Assembly: GCF_018449605.1 (NCBI RefSeq)
Contig: NZ_JAAVUW010000008.1
Coordinates: 186,001-250,000 of the forward strand
From: Luteibacter sp. dw_328
Lineage (GTDB): Bacteria; Pseudomonadota; Gammaproteobacteria; Xanthomonadales; Rhodanobacteraceae
Reading direction: 5' to 3'
Length of the DNA: 64,000 bases
Shown here: in pieces, positions 55,445 to 62,756 of the stretch
Layout of the letters: each line of letters starts with the position of its first letter
Numbering within the stretch: position 1 is the first letter of the stretch
Program-made: the position numbers and the translations under genes
Notes under the pieces: model-generated
What the model was told of the DNA's origin: nothing
Seen by the model: the letters and a program-made list of their open reading frames with translations, nothing else
The model's database searches: none

Positions 55445-55449
55445 TCTGC

Positions 55450-55526
55450 AAGCTCCCTACGCCGGTACTAACCGGGTCAGGTTCCAAGGGACTCTCTCAG
55501 CCTGGCAACGCCAGGCACCCCCGCTT
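55450..55526 (-). promoter_or_regulatory. TPP riboswitch (THI element)
   Basis: On the minus strand the conserved blocks occur in order: GGGGGTGCC, GCTGAGA, GGAACCTGACCCGGTTA, GTACCGGCGTAGGGA. Flanking AAGC/GCTT forms P1 and CCTGGC/GCCAGG forms the P3-side hairpin. This is the class that binds thiamin pyrophosphate and turns off thiamin synthesis or uptake genes. It lies in the leader of the TonB receptor and pnuT-like genes. Confidence 0.95.
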
Positions 55527-55550
55527 CTAGAACAGCTATTGAACCACGAA

Positions 55551-56687
55551 TCAGCCGCCCGCGTGGCGGATCGCGTCGAGCAGCGCCTGCCCCTGCGCCC
55601 CGATGAACCAGGCGGCATGCCCGCGCAGGAAGGTGTGGTAGGCCACATCGGCGTGGTCGCGACGACCCGTCACGCCCTCGAAGTACTCGACCTCGGACAG
55701 GGCGAAATCGAGGTGGACGACCGGCAGGAGGTCGGCGAGCAGATCCAGGTCGTCGGCGGCCAAGGGGCATACCTCCCGGTAGCCCTCGATCAGGGAGAGC
55801 GCGAGGTCGGTCCGACCGATGTCTCCCTGCGCGATATCGAGCCATGCGATGGCGTTGCGTTCGATCGCCGTCGCCAGGTCGAACAAGCCGAACGTCACGG
55901 CGGAAAGACCCAGATCGAGTACGTCGGTGATCCGCGCCCCATCGCCGCCGTCGCTCCAGCACAGGTTCGATACGTGCCAGTCGCCGTGGGTCCATGATCG
56001 TGGTTGGCGGGAGATACCCTCAACGGCACGCGCATGCCAGGGTGCAATGGCCTCGCCGATCTCCGCACGCCAGTCGCGCTCGCGCAGGTACGCCTCCAGC
56101 GAAGGACGCGACGAAAGCGCGGCGTCGATAGCCAGCAACGGATCTGCCGACGAGAGAATGTCTGCCCGCGCCACCAGCAGTTGCGTGGTCCGCTGCGGCG
56201 CGCGGTAATCCCGAGCGGCCGCATGCAACCGCCCCAGCATCGCACCCGCGGCTCGCGCATGGGCGATGCCGCCGATCGGCGACCAGGAGAAGGCGTCGCG
56301 GTAGACATCGACACCGATTGCTGGCGCATGCACTTCGTAGACCCACTCGCCGATCGCGACCGCCGACGCACCGTCGATGTCCGTCATCACCTTCGGCACG
56401 GCAATACCGCGTTGCCGCAGGTGTGTGGCGAAGCCGTGCTCCTCGGCCAGCGTCGCCGTCGAGCGCACGCTCCGGTGGTGACGTTTTACGAAGACCTCGC
56501 CCGTCGACGTACGCACGAGCGCGGCGGCCGACAACGGACGGGGACTACGCCAGTGCAGCGCCTCGACGGCGCCACCTGGCGGAAAACGACGCAGGAGCAC
56601 CTCGACCTCGGCCAGGGTCAGCGGCGGCCAGTCCGGTGTCAGTTCGTCGCCGGCAAGACCATGGGCGAGGTGGGTGTCGTCATTCAT
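55551..56687 (-). CDS. APH-fold phosphotransferase
   Basis: A 378-residue aminoglycoside/choline-kinase-fold protein. It has FVKRHHRSV with the ATP lysine, the catalytic loop WTHGDWHVSNLCW and the DLGL metal motif (ITDVLDLGLSAVTFGLFDLA). Small-molecule or homoserine/choline-like kinases have this design. Its position just upstream of the thiamin-uptake operon raises thiamin kinase as a possibility, but the riboswitch is downstream of it, so the genes are not under the same control as far as visible. Substrate unknown. Confidence 0.85.
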   Translation of the reverse strand: MNDDTHLAHGLAGDELTPDWPPLTLAEVEVLLRRFPPGGAVEALHWRSPRPLSAAALVRTSTGEVFVKRHHRSVRSTATLAEEHGFATHLRQRGIAVPKVMTDIDGASAVAIGEWVYEVHAPAIGVDVYRDAFSWSPIGGIAHARAAGAMLGRLHAAARDYRAPQRTTQLLVARADILSSADPLLAIDAALSSRPSLEAYLRERDWRAEIGEAIAPWHARAVEGISRQPRSWTHGDWHVSNLCWSDGGDGARITDVLDLGLSAVTFGLFDLATAIERNAIAWLDIAQGDIGRTDLALSLIEGYREVCPLAADDLDLLADLLPVVHLDFALSEVEYFEGVTGRRDHADVAYHTFLRGHAAWFIGAQGQALLDAIRHAGG

Positions 56688-56709
56688 CGGCGCAGTCTAA
56701 CCGCTGCCT

Positions 56710-57384
56710 TCAGAAAGCAAGGTTCAGACCGATCGTGGCCCAGCGCGAAACCGGCGACGCATGTTCGCGCTCACGCCCGACGACGAGGTCGACGCTGTCG
56801 CCATCGTCCTTGCCGAAGTAGTAACGCACACCTGCCTGCGTCGTCTGGGACAGGCGCGCCGCCCATAGCCGTTCGGCGAGCAAAGCGACCTCCTTCGTGA
56901 CGGCAAACTCGAAGCCGACGCCGGCCAGGCCTCGCCAGGCACCCTGTTCCGCCCGGGTCATGCCGAGGTTCACGTTCGCCATCAGGCGGCGCTCGTCGTC
57001 GATGCCGAAGTTGCTCGCGGCGTAGACATTCGAGCCGATGCGATGACCGTTCTGCAGGGTTGTGTCAGTGGCAATGGCAAGACCGATACCGGCGTCGTCG
57101 CCATTTCGCAGCTGCCATTTGATCGAAGGGTTCTGCAGGTTGTATCCCGGATGGGACTGACCGCCGAGCCCGAGCCCGAACTCAACCGGCCCGACGCCGC
57201 AGGCAGGCACCGTCCATGCAGTGTGCGCGCCACCGCGAAACACCTGTAACCAGCTTTCCAGCTGACAACGACCGGGTGTTGCCGTGGAAGCGTCATCGAC
57301 CAGATAGCTACCACCGGAGGCCATCGACGGCGACGCGGCAAGGGCGAGGATCGTTCCGAAAACGAAGAGGAGAATGTTGCGCAT
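56710..57384 (-). CDS. Small outer-membrane beta-barrel-like protein
   Basis: A 224-residue exported protein with signal peptide MRNILLFVFGTILALAASPSMA, one disulfide-capable pair of cysteines (PGRCQLESWLQVF and VPACGVGPVEFGLGLGG) and many alternating strands ending in the aromatic-terminal TIGLNLAF. The pattern suggests a small barrel in the outer membrane. GGGAGG lies 10 bases before the ATG. Downstream of the bufferin operon with a 235-bp gap (57385-57619) in which I find no sigma-F-type promoter, so co-regulation is uncertain. Confidence 0.78.
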   Translation of the reverse strand: MRNILLFVFGTILALAASPSMASGGSYLVDDASTATPGRCQLESWLQVFRGGAHTAWTVPACGVGPVEFGLGLGGQSHPGYNLQNPSIKWQLRNGDDAGIGLAIATDTTLQNGHRIGSNVYAASNFGIDDERRLMANVNLGMTRAEQGAWRGLAGVGFEFAVTKEVALLAERLWAARLSQTTQAGVRYYFGKDDGDSVDLVVGREREHASPVSRWATIGLNLAF

Positions 57385-57619
57385 GTTGCATACCTCCCTG
57401 CCGAACGCTGCGGCCGGGGTAGAGGGAGGCGGGTCACGGGGTGACCTGCCGGTGGCCAAGGTGGCTACCGGCCGCGAAATACGAACGGAAAGACCACTAG
57501 CGACGTCGAAACGGAGGCCTGGGGTCGTCGTCCATGGATGTCTCGCGGGGCTGAAAGTGTGCGGATTGTCGGTGCCCGTGTCCGCGGGGTCAACCGTTGA
57601 CTGCTTTCTTACAGCCAGC

Positions 57620-58357
57620 TTATCCCTGGCGCAGGCTCATCACGAGGCCATCGCCAAGCCACGCGTTAAGCAGCCCGCCCGCCTCGGCCGCTATCGCCGC
57701 GGAGGCGTGCCACTGGCGCAGCCGCTCACAGATCTCGCCGAACGTGGCACCTGCGAGGGCCAGGTCAAGGCATGCGCATTCCCTGGCGTCCATGCTGGCG
57801 AACCGCGGCGACAGCCCCCCGCGCCACACACGGACACCTTCGCCCGCGGAGGCCTGCACCGCTCCCGGTGGCATGATCTCGTCAGCGAGCGCCTTCCAGA
57901 TCGCCACTGCATTGCTGCGCATGCGGCGAAACCGCAGGGTCGGTACGAAGACGAACTCCACGCGATCCCAATCGTCGGCGACGAGCGCGCCAGCGTCGAT
58001 CGCTACACCATCGTGACCACTGAACGCGTGACGTAGGGTCCCATCCAGCCACGCCAGCTCACTGACATCCGGATCGTCGGGATAGTCATGTTCGAGCATG
58101 TCGGGAAAGTCGTGCCCATAAGCATCCAACGTCCATGACGAGGGAACGTGTTCATCGATGTAACGGTCCGCCGCGCGATCGAATGCTTCGTCGCCCAGCC
58201 ACAACCGTGTCTTCGCGTAGGCATCCCGCATGGCCGTCATGAGCTGGCCACGATAGTTGTTCGCATACACGCGCATGCCACGCGCGTCGAAAGCCCCCCG
58301 CGCAGCGGTACCGGACACCGAGGCGATGAAACGCCGTTGCAGATCACCGAGGCTCAT
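57620..58357 (-). CDS. bufC: DUF2063 protein, RiPP maturation partner (second bufferin operon)
   Basis: A 245-residue protein with the DUF2063 N-terminal domain (LQRRFIASVSG, GMRVYANNYRGQLMTAMRDAYAKTRLWLGDEAFDRAADRYI cut into its parts: YANNYRGQLMTAM and YAKTRLWLGDEAF). DUF2063 proteins deliver or position the precursor peptide for the DUF692 oxidase in MNIO-type RiPP systems. Its ATG overlaps the bufB stop by four bases. Last gene of the bufA2-bufB-bufC operon. Confidence 0.9.
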   Translation of the reverse strand: MSLGDLQRRFIASVSGTAARGAFDARGMRVYANNYRGQLMTAMRDAYAKTRLWLGDEAFDRAADRYIDEHVPSSWTLDAYGHDFPDMLEHDYPDDPDVSELAWLDGTLRHAFSGHDGVAIDAGALVADDWDRVEFVFVPTLRFRRMRSNAVAIWKALADEIMPPGAVQASAGEGVRVWRGGLSPRFASMDARECACLDLALAGATFGEICERLRQWHASAAIAAEAGGLLNAWLGDGLVMSLRQG

Positions 58358-59196
58358 GCGGCCTGACGTGCCGCCGACGCGGCGATGAGGCGGGCCTGTT
58401 GTAGCTCGGCGAGCAGGTCCGTCAGGGGTGGAATATGGTCGTCCCGCTCGATCATGGTGGCCACGTGACCCAGTCGCGAAGCGAAGCGCGCATAGAGCCG
58501 CCAGACCGGATCGGGCACCGGCGCGTCGTGCGTATCGATCAGCATGTCACGCCCCTGGCTGTGTCCGGCAAGATGGACCTGCCTGACGCGCTCCAGTGGC
58601 AGCCCTTCCAGCCATTCATCGGGGTCAAGCCCGTGATTGGTCGCGCTCACGTAGATGTTGTTGACGTCGAGCAGAAGCAGGCATCCGGTGCGCTCACACA
58701 GCGCCGAAAGAAAGACGGCCTCGGTCATCATCGAGTCCGCGAAAGCGATGTAGGTCGAGGGATTCTCGAGCACCAGCGCGCGACCGAGCACATCCTGCGC
58801 CATCGACACATTCGCGACCAGGACGTCGAGCGCTTCTTCCGTGTAGGGAAGCGGCAAGAGGTCATGGGCGTTGAAGCCATCGACACCGGTCCAGCTGACG
58901 TGATCGGAGATCCAGAGCGGATCGACCCGACGCGCCAACGCGCTCAATCGGCGAAGGTAGGCGATGTCGACCTCGTCTACCGAACCGAGATTCATAGATA
59001 CCCCGTGCAGGGCCACGCGGTAGCGCTCACGAACACGGTCGATGATGTCGAGCGGGCGCCCGCCGTCCACCATGAAATTCTCCGAGATCACTTCGACGAA
59101 GTCGACCGGCTGCTGCGTTGCGATGAAATCGGCATAGTGCGGAACACGCAAGCCCAGACCGAAGCCATGGAACGCGGGCGGCGATTGAACGGGCAT
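58354..59196 (-). CDS. bufB: MNIO family (DUF692) peptide-modifying oxidase, second bufferin operon
   Basis: A 280-residue TIM-barrel multinuclear non-haem iron oxidase. The iron ligand set expected from family members is visible: His64 (ALHGVS), His99 (SDHVSW), Glu144 (LENPSTYI), Asp177 and neighbours (LLLDVNNIYVSA), His212 (HLAGH), Asp221 and His223 (DTHDAPV), Glu250 (MIERDD). Such enzymes oxidise cysteines in a precursor peptide, giving 5-thiooxazoles in Caulobacter bufferins. It is 48 bp after bufA2 and overlaps bufC. Different in sequence from the enzyme at 60.8-61.6 kb, so each precursor probably has its own modifier. Confidence 0.93.
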   Translation of the reverse strand: MPVQSPPAFHGFGLGLRVPHYADFIATQQPVDFVEVISENFMVDGGRPLDIIDRVRERYRVALHGVSMNLGSVDEVDIAYLRRLSALARRVDPLWISDHVSWTGVDGFNAHDLLPLPYTEEALDVLVANVSMAQDVLGRALVLENPSTYIAFADSMMTEAVFLSALCERTGCLLLLDVNNIYVSATNHGLDPDEWLEGLPLERVRQVHLAGHSQGRDMLIDTHDAPVPDPVWRLYARFASRLGHVATMIERDDHIPPLTDLLAELQQARLIAASAARQAA

Positions 59197-59244
59197 GATG
59201 TGCTCCGGAGAGGCCCGGTCGCCAGTGCGACCGGGCAGGCAGGA

Positions 59245-59514
59245 TTACTGGGCCGGCGGGGTGGTGCTACCGCCCTGGGCCGAGCATTCCTTCATCGAAA
59301 CCGCTTTGAAGCCCTGGCCCTTGCAGTCGTTCTGGCCTTTGCAGGCATGGTTGCCCGATTTGCAGTCCGAGGTGCCTTTACAGCTGTTGATGCCGTAGCA
59401 ATGCACGGTCTTGCCGGCAGCCTGATCGGCAGCCTGCGCCGGGGCGGAGATCGCCGCGGCAGAGACGGCGAAGATGGCGGCGGCAGCGGCGATGCTATGG
59501 GTGGCGGTATGCAT
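59245..59514 (-). CDS. bufA2: Bufferin precursor, BufA2-type
   Basis: An 89-residue secreted peptide precursor. Signal peptide 1-29 (ending SAPAQAA), then a small core with six cysteines at 39, 44, 51, 58, 64 and 77. The core repeats a CKG pattern (INSCKGTSDCKSG, HACKGQNDCKGQG), unlike the DUF2282 precursor of the other operon. GGAG precedes the ATG; the open frame 13 codons further up is not signal-like. It lies immediately before a DUF692 gene, which presumably modifies some of these cysteines to make a copper-binding periplasmic peptide. Confidence 0.9.
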   Translation of the reverse strand: MHTATHSIAAAAAIFAVSAAAISAPAQAADQAAGKTVHCYGINSCKGTSDCKSGNHACKGQNDCKGQGFKAVSMKECSAQGGSTTPPAQ

Positions 59515-59560
59515 GGTCGTTCTCCGGGAGGTCAGGGTTTGCCGAAGTGGCATGAATGAA

Positions 59561-59586
59561 TTCGCGTCACCGGGGGCATTGGTTAC
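59561..59586 (-). promoter_or_regulatory. Sigma-F-type promoter of the bufA2 operon
   Basis: GTAACC (complement of 59581-59586), a spacer of exactly 16 bases, then CGAA (complement of 59561-59564). It matches the promoter pattern I recall for Caulobacter sigma-F and is shared with two other sites in this locus. Confidence 0.8.
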
Positions 59587-59604
59587 ACGAAGCGAAAATC
59601 TTTT

Positions 59605-60075
59605 TCAGTGCACGCCCATGGCATGATCGACAGACAGCCGGCCACCGCCGCGTGCGATGAGGTACAGCAGGATCGCAGCCCAGGACAAATGCGTCGGCCA
59701 CGCATCCGGGTAGACGAAGATCTCGATGATCGTCGTCATACCGAGCAACACGAACGCCGATAGTCGCGTTGCCAGACCGAGCACGAGCAACATCGGCACG
59801 AACGTTTCGACATACGCCGACATATGCGCGGCGATCTCGGGCGGCACAAGCGGCAGCTTGTACTCGGTGGCGAATAACTCGTAGGTGCCGTCGGTAATCG
59901 TCAGGAAACCTTCGACCTTGGTACGCCCGGACTGGAAGAAGACCGCAGCGATGGAGACGCGGGCAACCAGCGCGAGGAACGAATGGCCCACGAGCTGGCC
60001 GACGCGGTCCGCGAGGGCGTTCCAGCGCGAGACGGGGGTCGGACGAGTGACGAGCGAACGGGTGAGCGAGTCCAT
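59605..60075 (-). CDS. DoxX family membrane protein, bufferin-associated
   Basis: A 156-residue protein with four transmembrane helices (FLALVARVSIAAVFFQSGRTK, VETFVPMLLVLGLATRLSAF, VLLGMTTIIEIFVYPDAW, LSWAAILLYLIARGGG) of the DoxX family. GAAGGAC precedes the ATG, 10 bp after bufC of the first operon, so it is the fourth gene of bufA1-bufB-bufC-doxX. DoxX-type genes are regular members of MNIO RiPP operons (for example HvfX), but their role is unproven. The second operon has none, so it may serve both. Confidence 0.9.
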   Translation of the reverse strand: MDSLTRSLVTRPTPVSRWNALADRVGQLVGHSFLALVARVSIAAVFFQSGRTKVEGFLTITDGTYELFATEYKLPLVPPEIAAHMSAYVETFVPMLLVLGLATRLSAFVLLGMTTIIEIFVYPDAWPTHLSWAAILLYLIARGGGRLSVDHAMGVH

Positions 60076-60085
60076 GGCGGGTCCT

Positions 60086-60814
60086 TCAGGTGGCGAATGC
60101 GCCAGCGTTCAGCAGGCTGGCCAGGATGAGGTCGATGCGGGCATCGGGGTGGATGGCAACGGTCGAAAGGGCGGCATCGGCCAGCGAAACCCCTTCGGCG
60201 ATGGCCTCGAGAAAGCGCAGGACCGGGGCCTCTACCGCCGCGACACCGACCTCGAGATGGCCCCGGGTAACGATGGCGTACTCGGGTTGCCATACAAGGT
60301 CGGCACCGACCGCGACGCCAGCCCTGCTTGCCTGCCAGATCGTGACGGCGGGTGATGCGGCAGCGAACGTTCGCGTCGCTGGATGCACCCGCAGCCTGAG
60401 CGCAGCGATGCCGTCGGGTCCGAGGGTGGTCATCGTCGCCGCGTCCAGGACGCTGGCGTCGGCGGCGACGAGGCTCTCTACCCAGAGGCGGTCGAGTCGT
60501 GCGACGTCACCCAGGTACGGCATGTCGGATGCTGGCGGAAAGGTCCCGATGAAATCGGGGAAATCGTCGCCATAGGTAAACAGCCGCCCATCGCGCGGCG
60601 GCGACTGCGAGGCGTGGAGGGCGGCGGCGGCGCGGAACCAGTCGCGTCCGACCAGGCAGACGACGGCGGGATAGTTCGCCTCCAGCGCGTCCAGGCAGGC
60701 ACGCATGGCGGTATTGCGATAGATCGCGAAGGCGGCCTGGTCAACGGGGGCAAATGCCCTCTCGTCGTAGAGGGCATCCGCGAAGTCGTCCTGGAAACGT
60801 GCGAGGGCGCTCAT
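60086..60814 (-). CDS. bufC: DUF2063 protein, RiPP maturation partner (first bufferin operon)
   Basis: A 242-residue DUF2063 protein: ARFQDDFADAL, FAIYRNTAMRACLDALEANY, LVGRDWFRAAAALHASQS, YGDDFPDFIGTFPPA. It should bring the BufA1 precursor to the DUF692 enzyme. The ATG overlaps the bufB stop by four bases. Only weakly similar to the DUF2063 protein at 57.6 kb (they share the YxN...A..ANYPA-type helix region), as expected of partners for different precursors. Confidence 0.92.
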   Translation of the reverse strand: MSALARFQDDFADALYDERAFAPVDQAAFAIYRNTAMRACLDALEANYPAVVCLVGRDWFRAAAALHASQSPPRDGRLFTYGDDFPDFIGTFPPASDMPYLGDVARLDRLWVESLVAADASVLDAATMTTLGPDGIAALRLRVHPATRTFAAASPAVTIWQASRAGVAVGADLVWQPEYAIVTRGHLEVGVAAVEAPVLRFLEAIAEGVSLADAALSTVAIHPDARIDLILASLLNAGAFAT

Positions 60815-61644
60815 GCGGCCATCCCTACCGTCTCCAGCAGGGTCTGGGCCCGCCCCCTCTCGGCGAGCAGGTTAGCAAACGCGGGGACGTCGCCATCGCG
60901 TTCGATCAGCGTCGGGAGGGAAGTGCCGCGTGACACGACGTGACGATAGAGCGACCACACCGCGTCCATAATCGGTGCGTCGTGCGAGTCGATGAGCAGT
61001 GTCGGGTCGGTGTCATCCGCGGCGTGGCCGGCAAGGTGGATTTCCGTAACGGCGCGAAGCGGAAACGCATCAAGATAAGCGACAGGATCGGCGCCCAGGT
61101 TATGCGAACTGACGTAGACGTTGTTGATGTCGAGTAGCAGACCGCAGCCACTGCGACGTACCAGTTCGGCGAGGAAATCGGTCTCGCTCCAATCGTGCCC
61201 ATCCAGTACCAGGTAATGCGATGGGTTCTCCAACGATACCCGTCGCCCCAGGCGCTCCTGGGTATGCACGACATTGCGAACAAGGTGTGCCAGCGCCTCG
61301 TGGGTTCGCGGGAACGGCAGCAGGTCCGGCACGTAGCGGCCTGCCCACGTCGACCAGGCCATGTGTTCGGACACCAGCGCCGGTTGCACGCGGTCGATGA
61401 GGCGGCGCAGGCGCTGCAGGTGCACGGCGTCCGGCAGTGCAGCTGCAGCAAGCGAAAGCGATACGCCGTGCAAGGACAGCGGAAAGCGTTCCGCTAAGGC
61501 ATCCAGCATCGCCAGTCGTGGTCCGCCATCGACCATGTAGTTCTCGGGATGCACTTCGAGCCACAAGCCATCGGCATGACAACGCATGACGTCGTCGAAA
61601 TGCTGGGGCTTGAAGCCGATGCCGGCGGCGGGCGACAGGCTCAT
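60811..61644 (-). CDS. bufB: MNIO family (DUF692) peptide-modifying oxidase, first bufferin operon
   Basis: A 277-residue multinuclear non-haem iron oxidase with the full ligand set: His59 (SLHGVS), His94 (SEHMAW), Glu139 (LENPSHYL), Asp172 and Asn174 (LLLDINNVYVSS), His207 (HLAGH), Asp219 and His221 (DSHDAPI), Glu248 (LIERDG). Also WLEVHPENYMVDGG near the N-terminus. Expected to convert cysteines of BufA1 to 5-thiooxazole or a related heterocycle. It begins eight bases after the bufA1 stop; the frame open further upstream is a shadow of bufA1. Confidence 0.95.
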   Translation of the reverse strand: MSLSPAAGIGFKPQHFDDVMRCHADGLWLEVHPENYMVDGGPRLAMLDALAERFPLSLHGVSLSLAAAALPDAVHLQRLRRLIDRVQPALVSEHMAWSTWAGRYVPDLLPFPRTHEALAHLVRNVVHTQERLGRRVSLENPSHYLVLDGHDWSETDFLAELVRRSGCGLLLDINNVYVSSHNLGADPVAYLDAFPLRAVTEIHLAGHAADDTDPTLLIDSHDAPIMDAVWSLYRHVVSRGTSLPTLIERDGDVPAFANLLAERGRAQTLLETVGMAA

Positions 61645-61652
61645 GAGGCTGC

Positions 61653-61934
61653 TCAACCGACCTTGGTCAGCGAGCCATTGCCCTTGGGCGTCTGAATCGC
61701 GGTGCAGGTGCCGGCAGGCACGTTCTTCCAGGCGTTCTTCTGGTAGTCCGCCTTGGCCGTTCCGGCGCAGGTCGTGCCCGGGCCTGCGGCGCAGTCGTTC
61801 TGGCCTGCCTTGGCGACACCCCAGCACTTCTCGACGGCCGGTTTCTTCGCATCTTTCTGGGTATCGGCTTGCGCGACACCGGCAACCAGGGCGGCGAGGG
61901 TGAAGGCGACGGAGGCAATGTGACGATGGTTCAT
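61653..61934 (-). CDS. bufA1: Bufferin precursor, BufA1-type (DUF2282)
   Basis: A 93-residue secreted precursor. Signal peptide 1-23 ([10 protein letters not shown]), then [39 protein letters not shown] and [12 protein letters not shown], the DUF2282 pattern with four cysteines at 37, 48, 56 and 77. In Caulobacter Buf1 the same four-cysteine plan gives two thiooxazoles and a disulfide and the product chelates copper in the periplasm. AAGGAG lies seven bases before the ATG. First gene of its operon. Confidence 0.95.
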   Translation of the reverse strand: MNHRHIASVAFTLAALVAGVAQADTQKDAKKPAVEKCWGVAKAGQNDCAAGPGTTCAGTAKADYQKNAWKNVPAGTCTAIQTPKGNGSLTKVG

Positions 61935-61985
61935 GGGAACTCCTTGCGGGGAGGGCCGGACACGATGTCCGGCTTCACGAATGAG

Positions 61986-62011
61986 TTCGCGGGGCCGGAT
62001 AGGTCGGTTAC
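61986..62011 (-). promoter_or_regulatory. Sigma-F-type promoter of the bufA1 operon
   Basis: GTAACC (complement of 62006-62011), exactly 16 bases, CGAA (complement of 61986-61989), 52 bases before the bufA1 ATG. Confidence 0.82.
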
Positions 62012-62043
62012 ACGCGGCGGCGTCTTTTTTTTTCGGTCGTGCT

Positions 62044-62069
62044 GTAACCGGATGTCCGCGGCGAGCGAA
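62044..62069 (+). promoter_or_regulatory. Sigma-F-type promoter of the sigma factor gene
   Basis: GTAACC at 62044-62049, exactly 16 bases, CGAA at 62066-62069. It points toward the sigma factor gene, so the sigma factor should control itself. It also rules out starts upstream of about 62075. Confidence 0.82.
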
Positions 62070-62138
62070 CTGAGGAACATGCCCACCATGTCGTCGTCGC
62101 CACGCTCGGCCCGCGACGCTTGCGATAGCGAGCCGGGC

Positions 62139-62756
62139 ATGGCTATATCGCTGTCCATGGACAGCCCAGCCATCACAGCGACATCCCCGACGGAGCGGGT
62201 AGCTGACGTCTTTTCGGCGACGGAGAACGAGCTCCGCGCCTGCTTCGTCCTCGGCCTGGGTGGCGATGCCGCCCAGTACCGGCTCTTTCTCCACGGCCTC
62301 GGTTCGCACCTGCGCGCGTACCTGCGCAGGCGCCTGCCGCGTGCGCAGGCCGACGTCGAAGACATCCTCCAGGAGACCCTGCTCGCCGTGCACAATGCGC
62401 GACACACCTACCGCGACGACCAGCCGCTCACCGCCTGGGTGCATGCCATTGCGCGCTACAAGCTGATGGACTTCTTCCGTGCCCACGCGCGACGCGAGGC
62501 GCTTCACGAGCCCTTCGAGGACGACGGCAGCCTCTTCGTCCAGTCCGATGTGGAACCTGCCGACGCACGCCGCGATGTCGGCCGCTTGCTCGAAGCCCTC
62601 CCCGACCGCCATCGTCTACCCATCGTTTTCGTGAAGCTGCAGGGGTTGTCTGTTGCCGAGGCAGCGCAACGCTGCGGCATTTCCGAATCCGCGGTGAAGG
62701 TAGGCGTGCATCGTGGCCTGAAAGCACTCGCCGCCCGTATTCGAGGCAGCTCATGA
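62139..62756 (+). CDS. sigF: ECF sigma factor, sigma-F type
   Basis: Extracytoplasmic-function sigma factor of about 205 residues. Region 2 ([51 protein letters not shown]) is followed by region 4 ([47 protein letters not shown] cut here in meaning: helix-turn-helix [17 protein letters not shown]). Start is uncertain: ATGs at 62079, 62088, 62139 and 62157 all lie downstream of the autoregulatory promoter, and I chose 62139 because of a GAG-containing sequence upstream. The stop overlaps nrsF by four bases. Homologous to Caulobacter sigma-F, which responds to chromium and cadmium. Confidence 0.9.
   Translation: MAISLSMDSPAITATSPTERVADVFSATENELRACFVLGLGGDAAQYRLFLHGLGSHLRAYLRRRLPRAQADVEDILQETLLAVHNARHTYRDDQPLTAWVHAIARYKLMDFFRAHARREALHEPFEDDGSLFVQSDVEPADARRDVGRLLEALPDRHRLPIVFVKLQGLSVAEAAQRCGISESAVKVGVHRGLKALAARIRGSS

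Noticed and set aside
55551..56687. Calling the APH-fold kinase a thiamin kinase
   Set aside because: Only its neighbourhood suggests this. It lies upstream of the TPP riboswitch and has generic kinase motifs, so the substrate is left open.
57385..57619. Possible riboswitch or fourth sigma-F promoter upstream of the barrel-like gene
   Set aside because: Some GC-rich inverted segments are present, but no known riboswitch core and no GTAACC-N16-CGAA motif on the right strand.
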